A DNA stretch of 64,000 nucleotides from Brachypterus glaber (GCA_958510825.1 OY294050.1:6053340-6117339); one strand, 5' to 3'; positions 21,782 through 32,190 are shown, counted from the stretch's first letter. Program-made: numbers and translations. The notes: generated from the letters alone by a model not told the origin.

Positions 21782-22950
21782 CACGGTGTATTTGAAATAG
21801 GGTCGGAAATTTTAACAGATGGTTTTACATCATAAAAAATGACAAAAAGTTCCTATCAACATATGTCTAAAAATGCGTCATAAGGGAGCTACGCCCCTTT
21901 GAAAGTGGCTAAAAAAATCGGTTTTTATTTAATAACTCAAGAACCCTTTGAGATATATTAACGAGGTTTTGCACGTGAATTAATCCTAATAAGGCCCATC
22001 TTTGTAAGTAATTTTCACGTACTTATTTAAACCAGGGGTGTGCGAAACGGGGGGGGCTTATCAGTTTTTTGTCCCAAACTTTTTTCTGTGTAACTTTTTT
22101 GCAATTTTATTTTCGAAATATGATTCCCCAGGTCAAAATACATAAAAAAGGTACTCTTGTTGTAATACTGTAGGATTAATCGTTTTCGAGAAAAATTCAT
22201 TTGAAGGTGAAATTCCACGGTTCGAGGACGAAAAATTAAATACTAAAATGTTGAAAACCAAAATTTTAATGATGCAGGGCGAATGTACATTAAAAACTAA
22301 GAAAAAAACCTCATATACAGGTACTTCCAAAAATGAATCCTAATGGAGCTATGGTCTCCTAAATATGCACCATTTTTAAAGGGCTATGGTAGCTTTAAAA
22401 GCGTTTTTTCGATGTATGGGAACTTTTTTTCTTAGCTTTTGATGTAGAATAACATTGCATCATTAAAATTTTGGTTTTCGACATTTTAGTATTTAATTTT
22501 TCGTCCTCGAACAGTGAAATTTCACCTTCAAATTAACTTTTCTCGAAAACGGTTAATCCTACAGTATTACAACAGGAGTACCTTTTTTATGTATTTTGAC
22601 CTGAGAAATCATATTTTAAAAATAAAATTGCAAAAAAGTTACACAGAAAAAAGTTTGGGACAAAAAACTGATAAGGACCCCCCTTTTCGCACACCCCTGG
22701 TTTAAATAAGTACGTGAAAATTACATACAAAGATGGGCCTTATTAGGATTAATTCACGTGCAAAACCTCGTTAATATATCTCAAAGGGTTCCTGAGTTAT
22801 TAAATAAAAACCGATTTTCTTAGCCAATTTCAAAGGGGCGTAGCTCCCTTATCACGCATTTTTAGACATATGTTTATAGGAACTTTTTGTCAAATTTTAT
22901 CATGTAGAATCACCTGTTAAAATTCCCGACCCTATTTCAAATACACCCTG
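21782..22950. mobile_element. Element N, complete foldback (CAGGGTG ends, TA target)
   Basis: CACGGTGTATTTGAAATAGG at the left and inverted CCTATTTCAAATACACCCTG at the right are flanked by TA (21780-21781 and 22951-22952). The entire element is a foldback. The left half pairs with the right half over about 570 bases each, with landmarks AGGGAGCTACGCCCC, ACGAGGTTTTGCACGTGAAT, AATAAGGCCCATCTTTGTA and GTTTTTTGTCCCAAACTTTT in both arms. The loop is short, near 22360. It fits a non-autonomous Tc1/mariner-type element. No transposase. Confidence 0.9.
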
Positions 22951-23385
22951 TATACTATTATCACATCCCATTTTATATCGATTTTTTAAGTACGCAGTTA
23001 TAAACACCAACACTCTAAACTTTTATTATTTTCTTTAATCCTCTGAAAAGAAGTTTAGAGATTGTTAAAAACTAATCTCCGTAGAAAATAAACATAACAT
23101 AAAAACTAATGGGTCTTAAAGATTTTCTTCTTTATTTAAATAGAAAATTTTACTGCTTTTAATCTAAAAATCATTATAATATTAATAAATACAAATTTTA
23201 TATGTAAACTTGATCCTATCTGGGTTAATAGTATGCTGAAAAGACTCTATTAACCTTTATAATAAAATAAATGAAAAAGAAATTTATTTTAAGATAATTT
23301 TTTAAATAAACTTTTATTGCTAAAAAGTAAGAGTATTTAAAATTTTCATATTTTTTTTTAATTTCTTGGAATTTTTAAAATTTTT
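22951..23385. other. AT-rich stretch, nothing recognised
   Basis: No supported feature. Confidence 0.4.
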
Positions 23386-23387
23386 AG

Positions 23388-23790
23388 AATTTGTGAAGTT
23401 TTAGGATTATAAGATTTTTTACAATTTTAAGAATATTTAGAATCTTAAGAATATTTAAAGTTTTTGTAACTTTTAGAATTTTTAGAATTTTAAGAATTTT
23501 TAGAATTTTAAGAATTTTTAGAATTTTTAAAATTTTTAGAATTTTTATAATTTTTAGAATTTTTAGAATTTTTAGAATTTTTATAATTTTTAGAATTTTT
23601 AGAATTTTTAGAATTTTTAGAATTTTTAGAATTTTTAGAATTTTTAGAATTTTTAGAATTTTTAGAATATTTAGAATTTTTAGAATTTTTAGAATTTTTA
23701 AAATTTTTAGAATTTTTAAAATTTTTAGAATTTTTAAAATTTTTAGAATTTTTTGAATTCTTAGAGTTTTAGAATTTTTAGAAACTTTAT
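23388..23790. repeat. Tandem (TTTTTAGAA)n array
   Basis: About 40 units of TTTTTAGAA or close variants (TTTTTAAAA, TTTTTATAA) in a row. Confidence 0.95.
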
Positions 23791-23876
23791 TTTATAATTT
23801 TTTTATTATTTATGGGTTTTCATTTGTAGTCAATGTTTTAATTTAAGTCATGATATTATGAGCCACTGAATATTAT

Positions 23877-24427
23877 GGCAGACTAACATCTCTACTCTAA
23901 ATTTCTCTACTCCCTAACATCCCTACTCCATAACATCCCTACTCCACAACAACTCTACTCCGTAACATCTCTACTCCATAACATCTCTACTCCGTAACAA
24001 CTCTACTCCACACTATAGACACTCGATTAGCCACGTTTCTTAACTCAAAAGAATATTTGTCATGCTAAGTCACTGTCAAAAATGAATTCAGTTTATTAAT
24101 TACTTACATATTAGTGCATGTTAAGAGTACGCGGTCATTGTTGCTTTTAGAATAATTCATTTATGATTGTTCTAGATTTACATTTAAAGATAAACGTTTT
24201 CTAGGAAAAAAATAAAATAATCTAGAAGAAGAAGATTCTTTATTCTTTGAACTGCTCATTTATTATTAAGTGGCTAATAAAGTGCATATAGTGTGGAGTA
24301 GAGTTGTTACGAAGTAGAGATGTTATGTAGTAGAGATGTTACGGAGTAGAGTTGTTGTGGAGTAGGGATGTTATGGAGTAGGGATGTTAGGGAGTAGAGA
24401 AATTTAGAGTAGAGATGTTAGTCTGCC
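23877..24427. mobile_element. Foldback element with perfect 8-bp target duplication
   Basis: Begins GGCAGACTAACATCTCTACT and ends with its inverse. Arms of about 140 bases (23877-24016 and 24287-24427) are almost perfectly complementary. AATATTAT occurs immediately on both sides (23869-23876 and 24428-24435). Each arm is itself a tandem of about 16-base units of the form TAACATCTCTACTCCR. The spacer (24017-24286) is ordinary AT-rich DNA. An 8-bp duplication with a sub-repeated TIR fits a foldback hAT-like non-autonomous element. Confidence 0.9.
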
Positions 24428-24435
24428 AATATTAT

Positions 24436-24875
24436 AATGAGTCATATATTTTAAAAGTCATAATTGTAAAATATATCTTTTTGATGTACAAAAAGTGCAA
24501 AGGCAGAAAAAAATATTCACGATATATTATTTTTAATATAAAATAAAATATTAAAATCCGATGAAATCTAGGATTTAGGATCGCAGGATTAAAAGTACAG
24601 GCTTTATAATTTGTTGTGAAAATATAGGTATTATGTTTATGGGCTTAAAAATACCTTAGGGGCTCAAAATACATTAAAATGTACGCTATAGAGTATTTAT
24701 ATGGGTGGAATCCAAACAAGCGAATATGTATATGTACACCGTTTCGTTTATGATAAAAAATTTATATTTCAAAATGACTTAACCAACAATGTATTTGACG
24801 GAGTAACATCCCTACCTAATTTTTCTATTCCTTTACAACCCTACTTTATAACCAGTGATCGGAATCTGGTTGTGG
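24436..24875. other. AT-rich stretch with remnant of the same arm
   Basis: 24798-24862 (GAGTAACATCCCTACCTAAT and ACAACCCTACTTTATAACC) looks like a decayed arm of the foldback above. The rest is featureless. Confidence 0.5.
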
Positions 24876-24879
24876 TCTA

Positions 24880-25285
24880 AAAATGAATGTCTTTTTTCTA
24901 CGACTGCTTTAGAATGTAAGCAAATACACATACTTTTCAAACACATAATGAATCCATTCTAGCTCTAGATACGGTATAAATATTCCGTATCAATTGTTAG
25001 AATGAGCACATGTAGTGCCATCTCTTATTTATAAAAGTAAAGAAATCTGTAGGAAAATTAGCAAAAATATATATATATTTTACCATGAAATATTGAACAA
25101 TTTAATGCAATTTAAAGTTTTGCGTTAAAATTACATAAAGTTTATTAGTTTTTCTTAATATTTGACCAGTTTTTCATCAATTTAGTTCAAAAAATTAAAA
25201 CTGCTCCATCTATTGTTAAATATTTTAACCTGATATCTGTCACAACAATCTGAAATAACCTTCAATTTTTGCATTTTCTTAAACT
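24880..25285 (-). repeat. Repeat L, uninterrupted copy
   Basis: Its reverse complement matches 58465-58633 and 59041-59262, which are the two halves of a copy split by element K. Landmarks are CTACGACTGCTTTAGAATG, CTAGCTCTAGATACGGTA, AGTTTTGCGTTAAAATTACA and CTGATATCTGTCACAACAA. No coding potential seen. Confidence 0.85.
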
Positions 25286-25890
25286 AGGTTGTATTCAGAA
25301 AAATTAAAAATTACGGAAAAATTTTATTTTTAAAAAATTTAAATTTTGCAGGGTATTATTATGTATTTTGTTTAAAAATAGACGAGGGTTTATTTTGCAA
25401 CATAAACAATAGTAGACAATATTTGTTTAAGTTGAGTTTGTTTTTATGCTATATCAGATTCTGTTTTAGTCATACTGCGGGCAATTTTTAAAGAAGGACA
25501 ATTTAATGTAAATACCTATTTTATATTTTCAATGTTTCCTATTTTTTTGTATCTTAAATGTCCCGGTTTTATAAACAAACAGGGTTTTTATGTGTTTTGG
25601 GATGATTTTTGTTTAGAATAGATACAAAAATTATGTAAATATAACTCAGATTTATCAAAAAGATGGGACTACATGACCCCAGGCTGGAATATGTTGCAAT
25701 GTATTGAATTTGTTACAGATTTTGGTAATTTTAACAATTTTAAAATGGCTGCAGAAGAAATAATTCCTCAGAAGCGCCCTTGGCATTGATATGTAAATAG
25801 TACTTAATTTTGAAAATCAAAATAAAAAAAATATTGTTAGAAAAAAAAATAGTTTTTCAAAAAAAAATAATTTTTTTTTTCAAAAAAAAA
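25286..25890. other. AT-rich stretch, nothing recognised
   Basis: No supported feature. Confidence 0.4.
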
Positions 25891-25894
25891 ATTC

Positions 25895-26640
25895 GAATAA
25901 CGAAAAAAAAATGTAAATACAATGTTTTTAAAAAACTTGTTTTCACCCCATTTTACCCACCGGTAGGCACCCCGATGTTTACCAAAAATCCCAGCTTAAA
26001 ACTTTGTATAATCAACCTAATTTAAAGTCTTTAGATCAAAGTGTTCTCGAGTCATTGTAGTCACAAATTTTCCGGACAGACAGATGAACAGACAGACCGA
26101 CAGAATTTTTTTGACGGAAATTATCTTTTTTGGACATAAAACGTCGAGAAAGATAAAAAAGCAATAAAAATGTTTAATTTTTTTTTTCTAAGGTAAGACT
26201 TTCTTTGGGGAAAGTAAAAAATTAATGGTAAGAAATCATAACCAAATATTTAGCAATTATTAGTTTAGTTTCGTAAGCAACTTTGTGATAAATGTATACT
26301 ACTTTTTGCTACGTACAAAAATGTTGAAAAAAAAATTGTTACATGCTGTGTATTTCAGGTATAGAGGAAAATTTTTTCTAGTTGGCAGAAATAAAAATCA
26401 GATACCTACCGTTTATCTCTATTTCACATTCCCGCATGTATCATACCGAATTTTGGGTTTTGAAGGCCATTTAGTAAAATTTTACTTATTTGAAAACCAA
26501 CAAGGTCAACGACCGACAGAAAATGTATATATTTTTCCCATTTTGAAAATTTTCAAAATTTTTGGAATGCCTTGTATTTTTGCAAATTTTTTTAATTTTT
26601 TTGCCTGTTTTTGGGTTTTATGACGTTTTATGTCGATATT
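25895..26640 (+). repeat. Dispersed repeat D, copy 2
   Basis: Carries the D layout: C-rich CACCCCATTTTACCCACC, a CTTTAGATCAAAG block, TTTTCCGGACAGACAGATGA followed by more CAGACAGAC, and further on CCCATTTTGAAAATTTTCAA and TGCCTTGTATTTTTGCAAA. The 112-codon frame at 26285-26623 lies across it and is not recognised. Confidence 0.55.
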
Positions 26641-27050
26641 ATTATTATTATTATCATTTTCAAGCAAAAAAATGTCGGTTGGTCGATTGATTGGTCATTC
26701 TGTCCGGAAAATCTTCTAAGCACGATAACTTAAGAAAGCTTTAAGCTAGATATTTAAAATTTGGCAAACAGGTATGTTACCAGAAGTACTCGCTCAGGAT
26801 TGTTTTTAGTAAAAAATAATTTTTCAAAAAAAATTGAAAATTGATACATAGGGTTTTTTGTGAAAATTGGTATATAGGGGTTTTTGAGGTTGCTGAAAGT
26901 GTATCTGATAATAAAATGGGCCCCCCATTTTTGCAAAAAAAAGTCTTCGCTTCTGAAAATAGCTTTACCTCTAGCAGAAAATCGACCCCGGGCCCCCCTC
27001 TGAGGCTCGGGCCCCGCGAAATCTTCCCCCTCCCCCCCTGAATCTAGCCC
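26641..27050 (-). repeat. Dispersed repeat D, copy 3 (inverted), with GC-rich CCCTG end
   Basis: Starts with ATT repeats, then GTTGGTCGATTGATTGGTCA and TCTGTCCGGAAAAT, the inverse of the D series. TTGGTATATAGGGGTTTTTG and GTATCTGATAATAAAATGGG follow. 26980-27050 is a C-rich block ending CTAGCCCTGA. Its reverse complement begins CAGGGCTAGATT, similar in style to 34521-34694. Confidence 0.55.
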
Positions 27051-27384
27051 TGATTGGAATACCTAGTCCAAACTGACGAGAACAATACTGCCCTGCTAAG
27101 ACAAGTTGTCCTATCTGCAAAAATTTACTTTTTGAGATAAGCACACCATTGTATTGCTTTACACTAGCCCCATATGCCTACTAAAAAGAAATGTCCTATC
27201 TGAAACCCAAATCCTAAAAACTAGGCTAAGATGTTTGTCCTATGTGAAATTTTTTTAATGTTTTCTAAATAAAAAAACAAAAAAGTTAAACATTTAAAAA
27301 AAAATGAAAAAAGCTGAAAGAAAATTCGGATTAAGGTAACTTTTTTAGGAAAAATTACTTTTATTACAAGGATCAATTCTACCA
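27051..27384. other. AT-rich stretch, nothing recognised
   Basis: No supported feature. Confidence 0.4.
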
Positions 27385-27387
27385 ATT

Positions 27388-27592
27388 TGAAAAGTATAGT
27401 GAAAAAAACATTGTATATTGAGAATTACATTGTATAGTGAGAAAAACATTGCATAGTGAGAAAAACATTGTATATTGAGAAAAACATTGTATAGTGGAAA
27501 AAATGTATAGTCAGAAAAACATTGTATAGTGAGAAAAACATAGTATATTAAGAAAAACATTGTATAGTGAGAAAAACATTGTTTTGTAAGAA
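27388..27592. repeat. Tandem (GAAAAACATTGTATAGTGA)n array
   Basis: About eleven imperfect units of 18-19 bases. The minus frames through it read repeats of YNVFLNIQCFS and are not genes. Confidence 0.9.
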
Positions 27593-27980
27593 AAACCGCT
27601 GTGACGCACAGACGAATAGATAAAAGATCTTCAGAGCGATCATATAAGTTTTCCTTTTAAGTTTTTGAGCTACAAAAATCCTAAAAATGCATAACCCAAA
27701 ACTTTTTTTTTGCCAAAATCCCTTCATATTGTATTTGCTTAACAAGTTCAAAGTTGAACCATTGAATTCAGGAATGGTAACATATGGTTTTTGTTTTATG
27801 GACTTGAATTATGTCCGTCGATTTCAACTACACGACACTAATTTAAATATTTTGACCGGACAGTTTTGAATAATATAGGGTTATCCATGGACAAATCTGG
27901 ATGAATTTCCATAAAAAATATACTTCATTTTTATATATCTTAAGTTAAGGGTCCTTTTAAATAAAAAAATATGTATAATA
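27593..27980. other. AT-rich stretch, nothing recognised
   Basis: No supported feature. Confidence 0.4.
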
Positions 27981-27982
27981 TA

Positions 27983-28460
27983 CAGGGTGTATTTGAAATA
28001 GGGTCCTAAATTTAAAGGGGATATTCTACATCAGAAAATATGATAAAAAGTTTCTATAAACATATGTCTAAAACTGCGTTTTAAGGAAGCTACACTTCTT
28101 TGAAAGTGGACAAAAAATCCGTTTTTATTTGACTCGGGAACCCTTTAAGTTATAGCAACGAGGTTTTGCACGTGAACTAATCTTAATAAGGCCCATCTTC
28201 GTATGTTATTTTCATGTAGTTATTTAGGTGCGTGCGAAACGGGGGCGCCTTATCAGTTTCTTGTCCCAAACCTTTTTCTGTGTAACTTTTTTTTGATTTT
28301 ATTTTTGGCATATGATTCCTCAGGTCAAAATATATAAAAAAGGTACCCTTGTTGTAACACTGTAGGACCAACCGTTTTCAAGAAACATTAATTTGAAGGT
28401 GAAATTTCACGGTTCATGGAAGAAAAATTAAATACTAAAACGTTGAAAACCTAAATTTTA
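27983..28460 (+). mobile_element. Element N, left half only
   Basis: Begins TA-CAGGGTGTATTTGAAATAGG and follows the left arm of 21782-22950 through GCACGTGAACTAATC, AATAAGGCCCATCTTCGTA and GTCCCAAACC to the mid-element AAAACGTTGAAAACC. It then breaks off into an ATT/AATTAT low-complexity tract (28460-28505). Confidence 0.85.
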
Positions 28461-28904
28461 TTATTATTATATTTATATATAATTATTATAATTATAATTA
28501 TAATCTTTTGTAATTTCAATAAAATCAATATTGGAAGAACGCATCTTTGATTGTAATAATGAGGTCACAAGCTAGAACCTCCCTTTATTTTATAAAAAAT
28601 CCTATTCCTTAATTTTTTTTGAAAATATCTGGTTACCCATATATTTTTTTTAATCCTTGGCCCATAAATAACAATTATGTGTATAAAAAACGTCAGAAGT
28701 ATTAATAAACCTTCCTGTTGCACGAAAATATCAAGATAAAGTTTATATTCGTAATACAAGTATGCACTACTTGTAGCGCAAAATGCAGAAAATTATCCTT
28801 ATCAGTGGAAAATCTAATATCGTTGCATGTGTAACAATTTTCATAATGTTTTCCTGGCTGCAATTTCTGCCCAACATAAGCCAAATATCGTAATATAATA
28901 TTAA
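28461..28904. other. AT-rich stretch, nothing recognised
   Basis: Apart from the AT tract, no supported feature. Confidence 0.4.
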
Positions 28905-29015
28905 AGGACGTTACATAAGACACTATTTTGGGGCACGCGTCCATGTTTGGAAAACGAGCTGTGAAGCGAGGGTTATCCAATGGACGACAAATGTCTTATG
29001 AAAAGAGTACTTTAT
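28905..29015. mobile_element. Foldback element R, copy 2
   Basis: AAGACACTATTTTGGGGCAC and GCGTCCATGTTTGG pair with inverted CCAATGGACGA and AAATGTCTTA. Matches 18606-18725. Confidence 0.65.
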
Positions 29016-29855
29016 ACTATTTTATGTATTGGGCGTTTTATTTTGCTTACGAAGTACTTTAATTTTGAATAATATAAAAGAACTTTTACGTCAAGAAGTA
29101 ATTTCAGACCGATGTTTATGAAGGTGTCATCTTTTTGTTTGTTTATTTACTAACAGAAACGCGATACAGCTTTGTGGTGTAAAATGTAGTCGACTTTCAG
29201 GCTACCTAGTAGCGATGTTGCGTAGTTTCCACCTTATCATAAATTCAAATCATTATACTTAAATTAAAAATGTAAAAAACTTTATTGTATATACTATAAT
29301 TTTGTTTAATAATATAGTATATTTAAATCTATTAAAATTAAACTACTAGTTCATATAAAACTCATACAGGACTAATGTTTCTTAAAATTTACAATATAAT
29401 ATCCAAAGTATATGTTTCCAATCGGCAACACTGTACCCCTGTCACTCATTTTACGACGTTAGACTGTGAGTTTACACATTCTTTCTCTCTCTTTACGCGT
29501 AATGTCTAAACAATAGTCACTCCCCACCAGCCCCTCACCAAACAAAGCATACGGTAGATTTCATCATGTTCCTTCTTGAGGTAAAAGTTCTTTGAATAAT
29601 ATTAATATGAGTGATTTGGGGAGTTTAATGTATTTATATTGGTAACAATGACACTGACAATTTAAATGTTTTCATTTTTTTTTTGTGTACAAATTTTCAA
29701 AAGTCGTCAACTTTTCGCCTCGAAAATCAAAACAACCCCTTAATGAAATCAAAGAAAGTTTATAGTAGATTTAGTGGAAAGCGTTTTTCATTGTTTTCAA
29801 AACTAAATAGTATTTATACTATTGTTTTTGTGATTCAGGGTGTTTATTGTATTTA
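29016..29855. other. Stretch without recognised gene
   Basis: 29430-29540 is less AT-rich and has a CTTTCTCTCTCTTT tract. No gene or RNA could be supported. Confidence 0.4.
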
Positions 29856-29857
29856 AA

Positions 29858-29965
29858 ACAGTTTGTGGAAGTTCTAAAAGCACAAATTGCAACCCTAAAA
29901 GTCCAAACAATTGGTCGGTTTAACTGTTCACGTTGGTTCGCAAATTATAACAAATCGGAGAACAA
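29858..29965 (+). repeat. Direct repeat, copy 1
   Basis: GTTCTAAAAGCACAAATTGC, CCTAAAAG and CAAATTATAACAAA occur in the same order at 31598-31705. The two copies flank the P/Penelope/F/MITE cluster. Confidence 0.6.
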
Positions 29966-30014
29966 ATCTATTTTATCGCGACAAATAATAGTTAAAAACA
30001 ATATTATACAGGTG

Positions 30015-30124
30015 GTCCATTTATCAGGACAATCCTTAAAATTTTAATAACTGCTAGATATATCAAAAAAAGTTTTAAACAAAAGTTATAAGAGACTAGT
30101 GGAAGCACAAGATGGTGTATATTG
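30015..30124 (+). repeat. Repeat P, copy 1
   Basis: Blocks GACAATCCT, AAAATTTTAATAACTGC, ATATCAAAAAAAGTTTTAAA and AAGCACAAGATGGTGTATA match the reverse complement of 31190-31290, where a tRNA-like head precedes them. It ends where the Penelope-like insertion begins. Confidence 0.65.
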
Positions 30125-30799
30125 GATTTTAAGCTTTCACGGCCATTAAGATATAAAGAACTTTCACTTTCGGGTTTAGACCGTGTTAATGGATTTTCAC
30201 TTTCCGACGTTTCGTCTCTTACTACTAGAGACATCTTCAGGGATTAATCTGAAACTAAATTTCGAATCAACTTGTGTCACTATTTATGACGAGTTGTGGT
30301 TATTCACCCGTGACGAGCTTTTTCCTATCAAAGACTTCCATATTGCAGGTAAGTGGTAACCAGTGTCCCGATTGATATTGTTAGGATGCTTGATGATTTC
30401 TATCGATTCCCGTATCTTCCTTGGCATTTTTCTGTTTTCTGTTAATATTTGTTTTGTTTCAGACAAAACAGGTCATACAATCAATTTGTCTGAAACAAAA
30501 CAAATATTAACAGAAAACAGAAAAATGCCAAGGAAGATACGGGAATCGATAGAAATCATCAAGCATTCTAACAATATCAATCGGGACACTGGTTACCACT
30601 TACCTGCAATATGGAAGTCTTTGATAGGAAAAAGCTCGTCACGGGTGAATAACCACAACTCGTCATAAATAGTGACACAAGTTCATTCGAAACTTAGTTT
30701 CAGATTAATCCCTGAAGATGTCTCTGGTAGTAAGAGACGAAACGTCGGAAAGTGAAAATCCATTAACACGGTCTAAACCCGAAAGTGAAAGTTCTTTAT
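30125..30799. mobile_element. Inverted pair of Penelope-like 3' ends with 13-bp flanking repeat
   Basis: Arms 30152-30467 and 30485-30800 are complementary around a 17-base spacer. On the plus strand the frame (from 30489) reads a C-terminus with RKIRESIEIIKHSNNINRDT then GYHLPAIWKSL and a stop at 30666-30668. On the minus strand the left arm gives the same peptide with one change. This resembles the end of the GIY-YIG endonuclease domain of Penelope-like elements. The reverse transcriptase and the rest of the nuclease are missing. ATGGTGTATATTG is repeated directly outside (30112-30124 and 30800-30812), as a target duplication would be. A stem-loop CTGAAGATGTCTC..GAGACGAAACGTC lies in both arms downstream of the stop. 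Confidence 0.7.
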
Positions 30800-30945
30800 A
30801 TGGTGTATATTGATTCGAAAGTCAATTAAAGCCGGTGGTTCCCTCTACTACTAGCCCACACAAGTCCTGGACTTAGGGAATGCTTAATTAAGTAGAATAG
30901 TACGAGGTTAAAAACAAACATAAACAGACATAAACATATTAGGGC
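30800..30945 (+). mobile_element. SINE family F, 3' body fragment
   Basis: From ATTCGAAAGTCA to AGTACGAGGTTAAA it follows 2738-2850: GCCGGTGGTTCCCTCTACTA, CAAGTCCTGGACTTAGGG, TGCTTAATTAAGTAGAATAG. The tail is an AAACATAAACAGACATAAACAT simple run. The tRNA-like head is absent. Confidence 0.75.
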
Positions 30946-30973
30946 ATTGCAAAAAAACACTTTTTTTAATTTT

Positions 30974-31012
30974 GTATAGAAATGTTAGTAACGTCTACTA
31001 ACATTTCTATAC
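30974..31012. repeat. Perfect 17-bp hairpin
   Basis: GTATAGAAATGTTAGTA is followed after five bases by its reverse complement. TTTCTATACGTTTTA recurs at about 31083-31097. Confidence 0.9.
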
Positions 31013-31104
31013 GTTTTAGGGGTCGCTGAATCTAAATCTGGGGTTTTGTATATAAATTTTTGTCTCGTCTGGTGGACAAATATTTCTATACGTTTTAATA
31101 AGCT

Positions 31105-31170
31105 TCTAAAATGATGTGTCATGCAACCCCCTCCTCATTAAAAAAATTGTTGCCCTTGCCCCCTGCCTCC
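31105..31170 (-). repeat. Fragment of repeat G
   Basis: ATGATGTGTCATGCAACCCC and the CCTTGCCCCCTGCC block match the G arm near 35985-36050 in order and composition. Confidence 0.5.
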
Positions 31171-31184
31171 AATGTGTCTCCAGT

Positions 31185-31361
31185 ATACACCATTTTGTGC
31201 TTTTGTTAAGCTCTTTAACTTTTGTTAAAACTTTTTTTTGATAAATACAGCATTAATTAAAATATTCAGGATTGTCATAATAAATTAAAAAAAGTTATTT
31301 TTCGAGTGGGATTCGAACCCAGTTTGTGGTCATATGGTTTACCTAATTGAGCTTTGTGGGC
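31185..31361 (-). mobile_element. tRNA-like head plus repeat P, copy 2 (possible SINE)
   Basis: On the minus strand 31361-31303 begins GCCCACAAAGCTCAATTAGG and reaches a perfect B-box-type GGGTTCGAATCCC (T arm). The arm between is too short for a complete tRNA: the T arm starts near base 42 instead of 49. The P body (shared with 30015-30124) follows. This is the layout of a tRNA-derived SINE or a degraded tRNA pseudogene, not a working tRNA. Confidence 0.55.
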
Positions 31362-31375
31362 ATAATAAATAATAG

Positions 31376-31528
31376 TTAAGGGCATATCCACAGGCTCGCA
31401 TAAGAACGTAATACATAACAATGCAATGCCGTGATTGGCTTCATGTGCCCCCATGTATCTTGTAAGTCAATCACGGCACCGTATTCTTATGTTTTATGGT
31501 CTTATGCAAGCTTCTGAATAGGCCTTAA
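31376..31528. mobile_element. Small TIR element flanked by TTAA
   Basis: GGGCATATCCACAGGCTCGC..ATAAGAAC at the left matches the inverse of GTCTTATGCAAGCTTCTGAA..TAGGCC at the right. Inner arms GCCGTGATTG/CAATCACGGC pair perfectly. TTAA sits at both ends (31376-31379 and 31525-31528), the target site of piggyBac-type elements. Confidence 0.7.
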
Positions 31529-31597
31529 ACTATTATGCTAAACTGGAAAATATTATTTACTTTATAAACCATTGTAGTTTAGGGCCTTTGTGGTGGT

Positions 31598-31705
31598 CAG
31601 GGCAGCTGTGAAAGTTCTAAAAGCATAAATCGCTGCCTTAAAAGCAATAACAATTGTTCCGTTTTAATGAATGCCATTCGGGCCGGTCCGTGAATTATAA
31701 CAAAC
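31598..31705 (+). repeat. Direct repeat, copy 2
   Basis: Matches 29858-29965 (AAGTTCTAAAAGCA, CTTAAAAG, GAATTATAACAAA). Confidence 0.6.
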
Positions 31706-32050
31706 CACTTATGCTGATGAATAATAGCAACCGCCAGCGTTTGACACTAAAAATTACGACTAGTTAAAATATTATACAAATTGGGCTTAAGTGCTTGAAT
31801 TTTGTAGGGCTGTCCAAAATTTCTTTTGGATTAATCGATATCTGATAGCCACAAATCAAAAATAAAAAAATAATTTAAAATCTAAAAATATATAAAAATT
31901 GATTTTAGTTTTTTGGGTAAACTAAATTTACGATTCATTAGCTTGAAAACATAAATCTACATTCAATTATTTATTTCAGATGATTTATATTTACATTTTT
32001 AACGATTGTAAATAAAATAGTTTACATATCTTATTATTAAAATTTTAAAC
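31706..32050. other. AT-rich stretch, nothing recognised
   Basis: No supported feature. Confidence 0.4.
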
Positions 32051-32055
32051 TTTAA

Positions 32056-32190
32056 GGGCCACTTGCACCAATGATGGTTTAACTTTAAACTTGGATTAAA
32101 TTGACGGATGGCCAATCAGAACGCAGCATTTTTAACTTAAACTCGGTTTAGCTGAGTTAATCCCGTACCAAAATTTGGTGCAAGTGGCCC
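32056..32190. mobile_element. Palindromic MITE, GGGCCACTTGCACCA ends, TAA duplication
   Basis: GGGCCACTTGCACCA (32056) is matched by its exact inverse ending at 32190. TAA lies on both sides (32053-32055 and 32191-32193). The arms carry paired TTTAACTTTAAAC/GTTTAAGTTAAAA-type words. A 3-bp TWA duplication plus GGGCC ends fit PIF/Harbinger. Confidence 0.85.

Noticed and set aside
27345..27560. 71-codon minus frame with NVFLNIQCFS repeats
   Set aside because: Translation of the 18-19-base tandem array.
31303..31361. Functional tRNA gene
   Set aside because: The T arm is good, but the distance from the 5' end is too short and no proper anticodon arm can be drawn.
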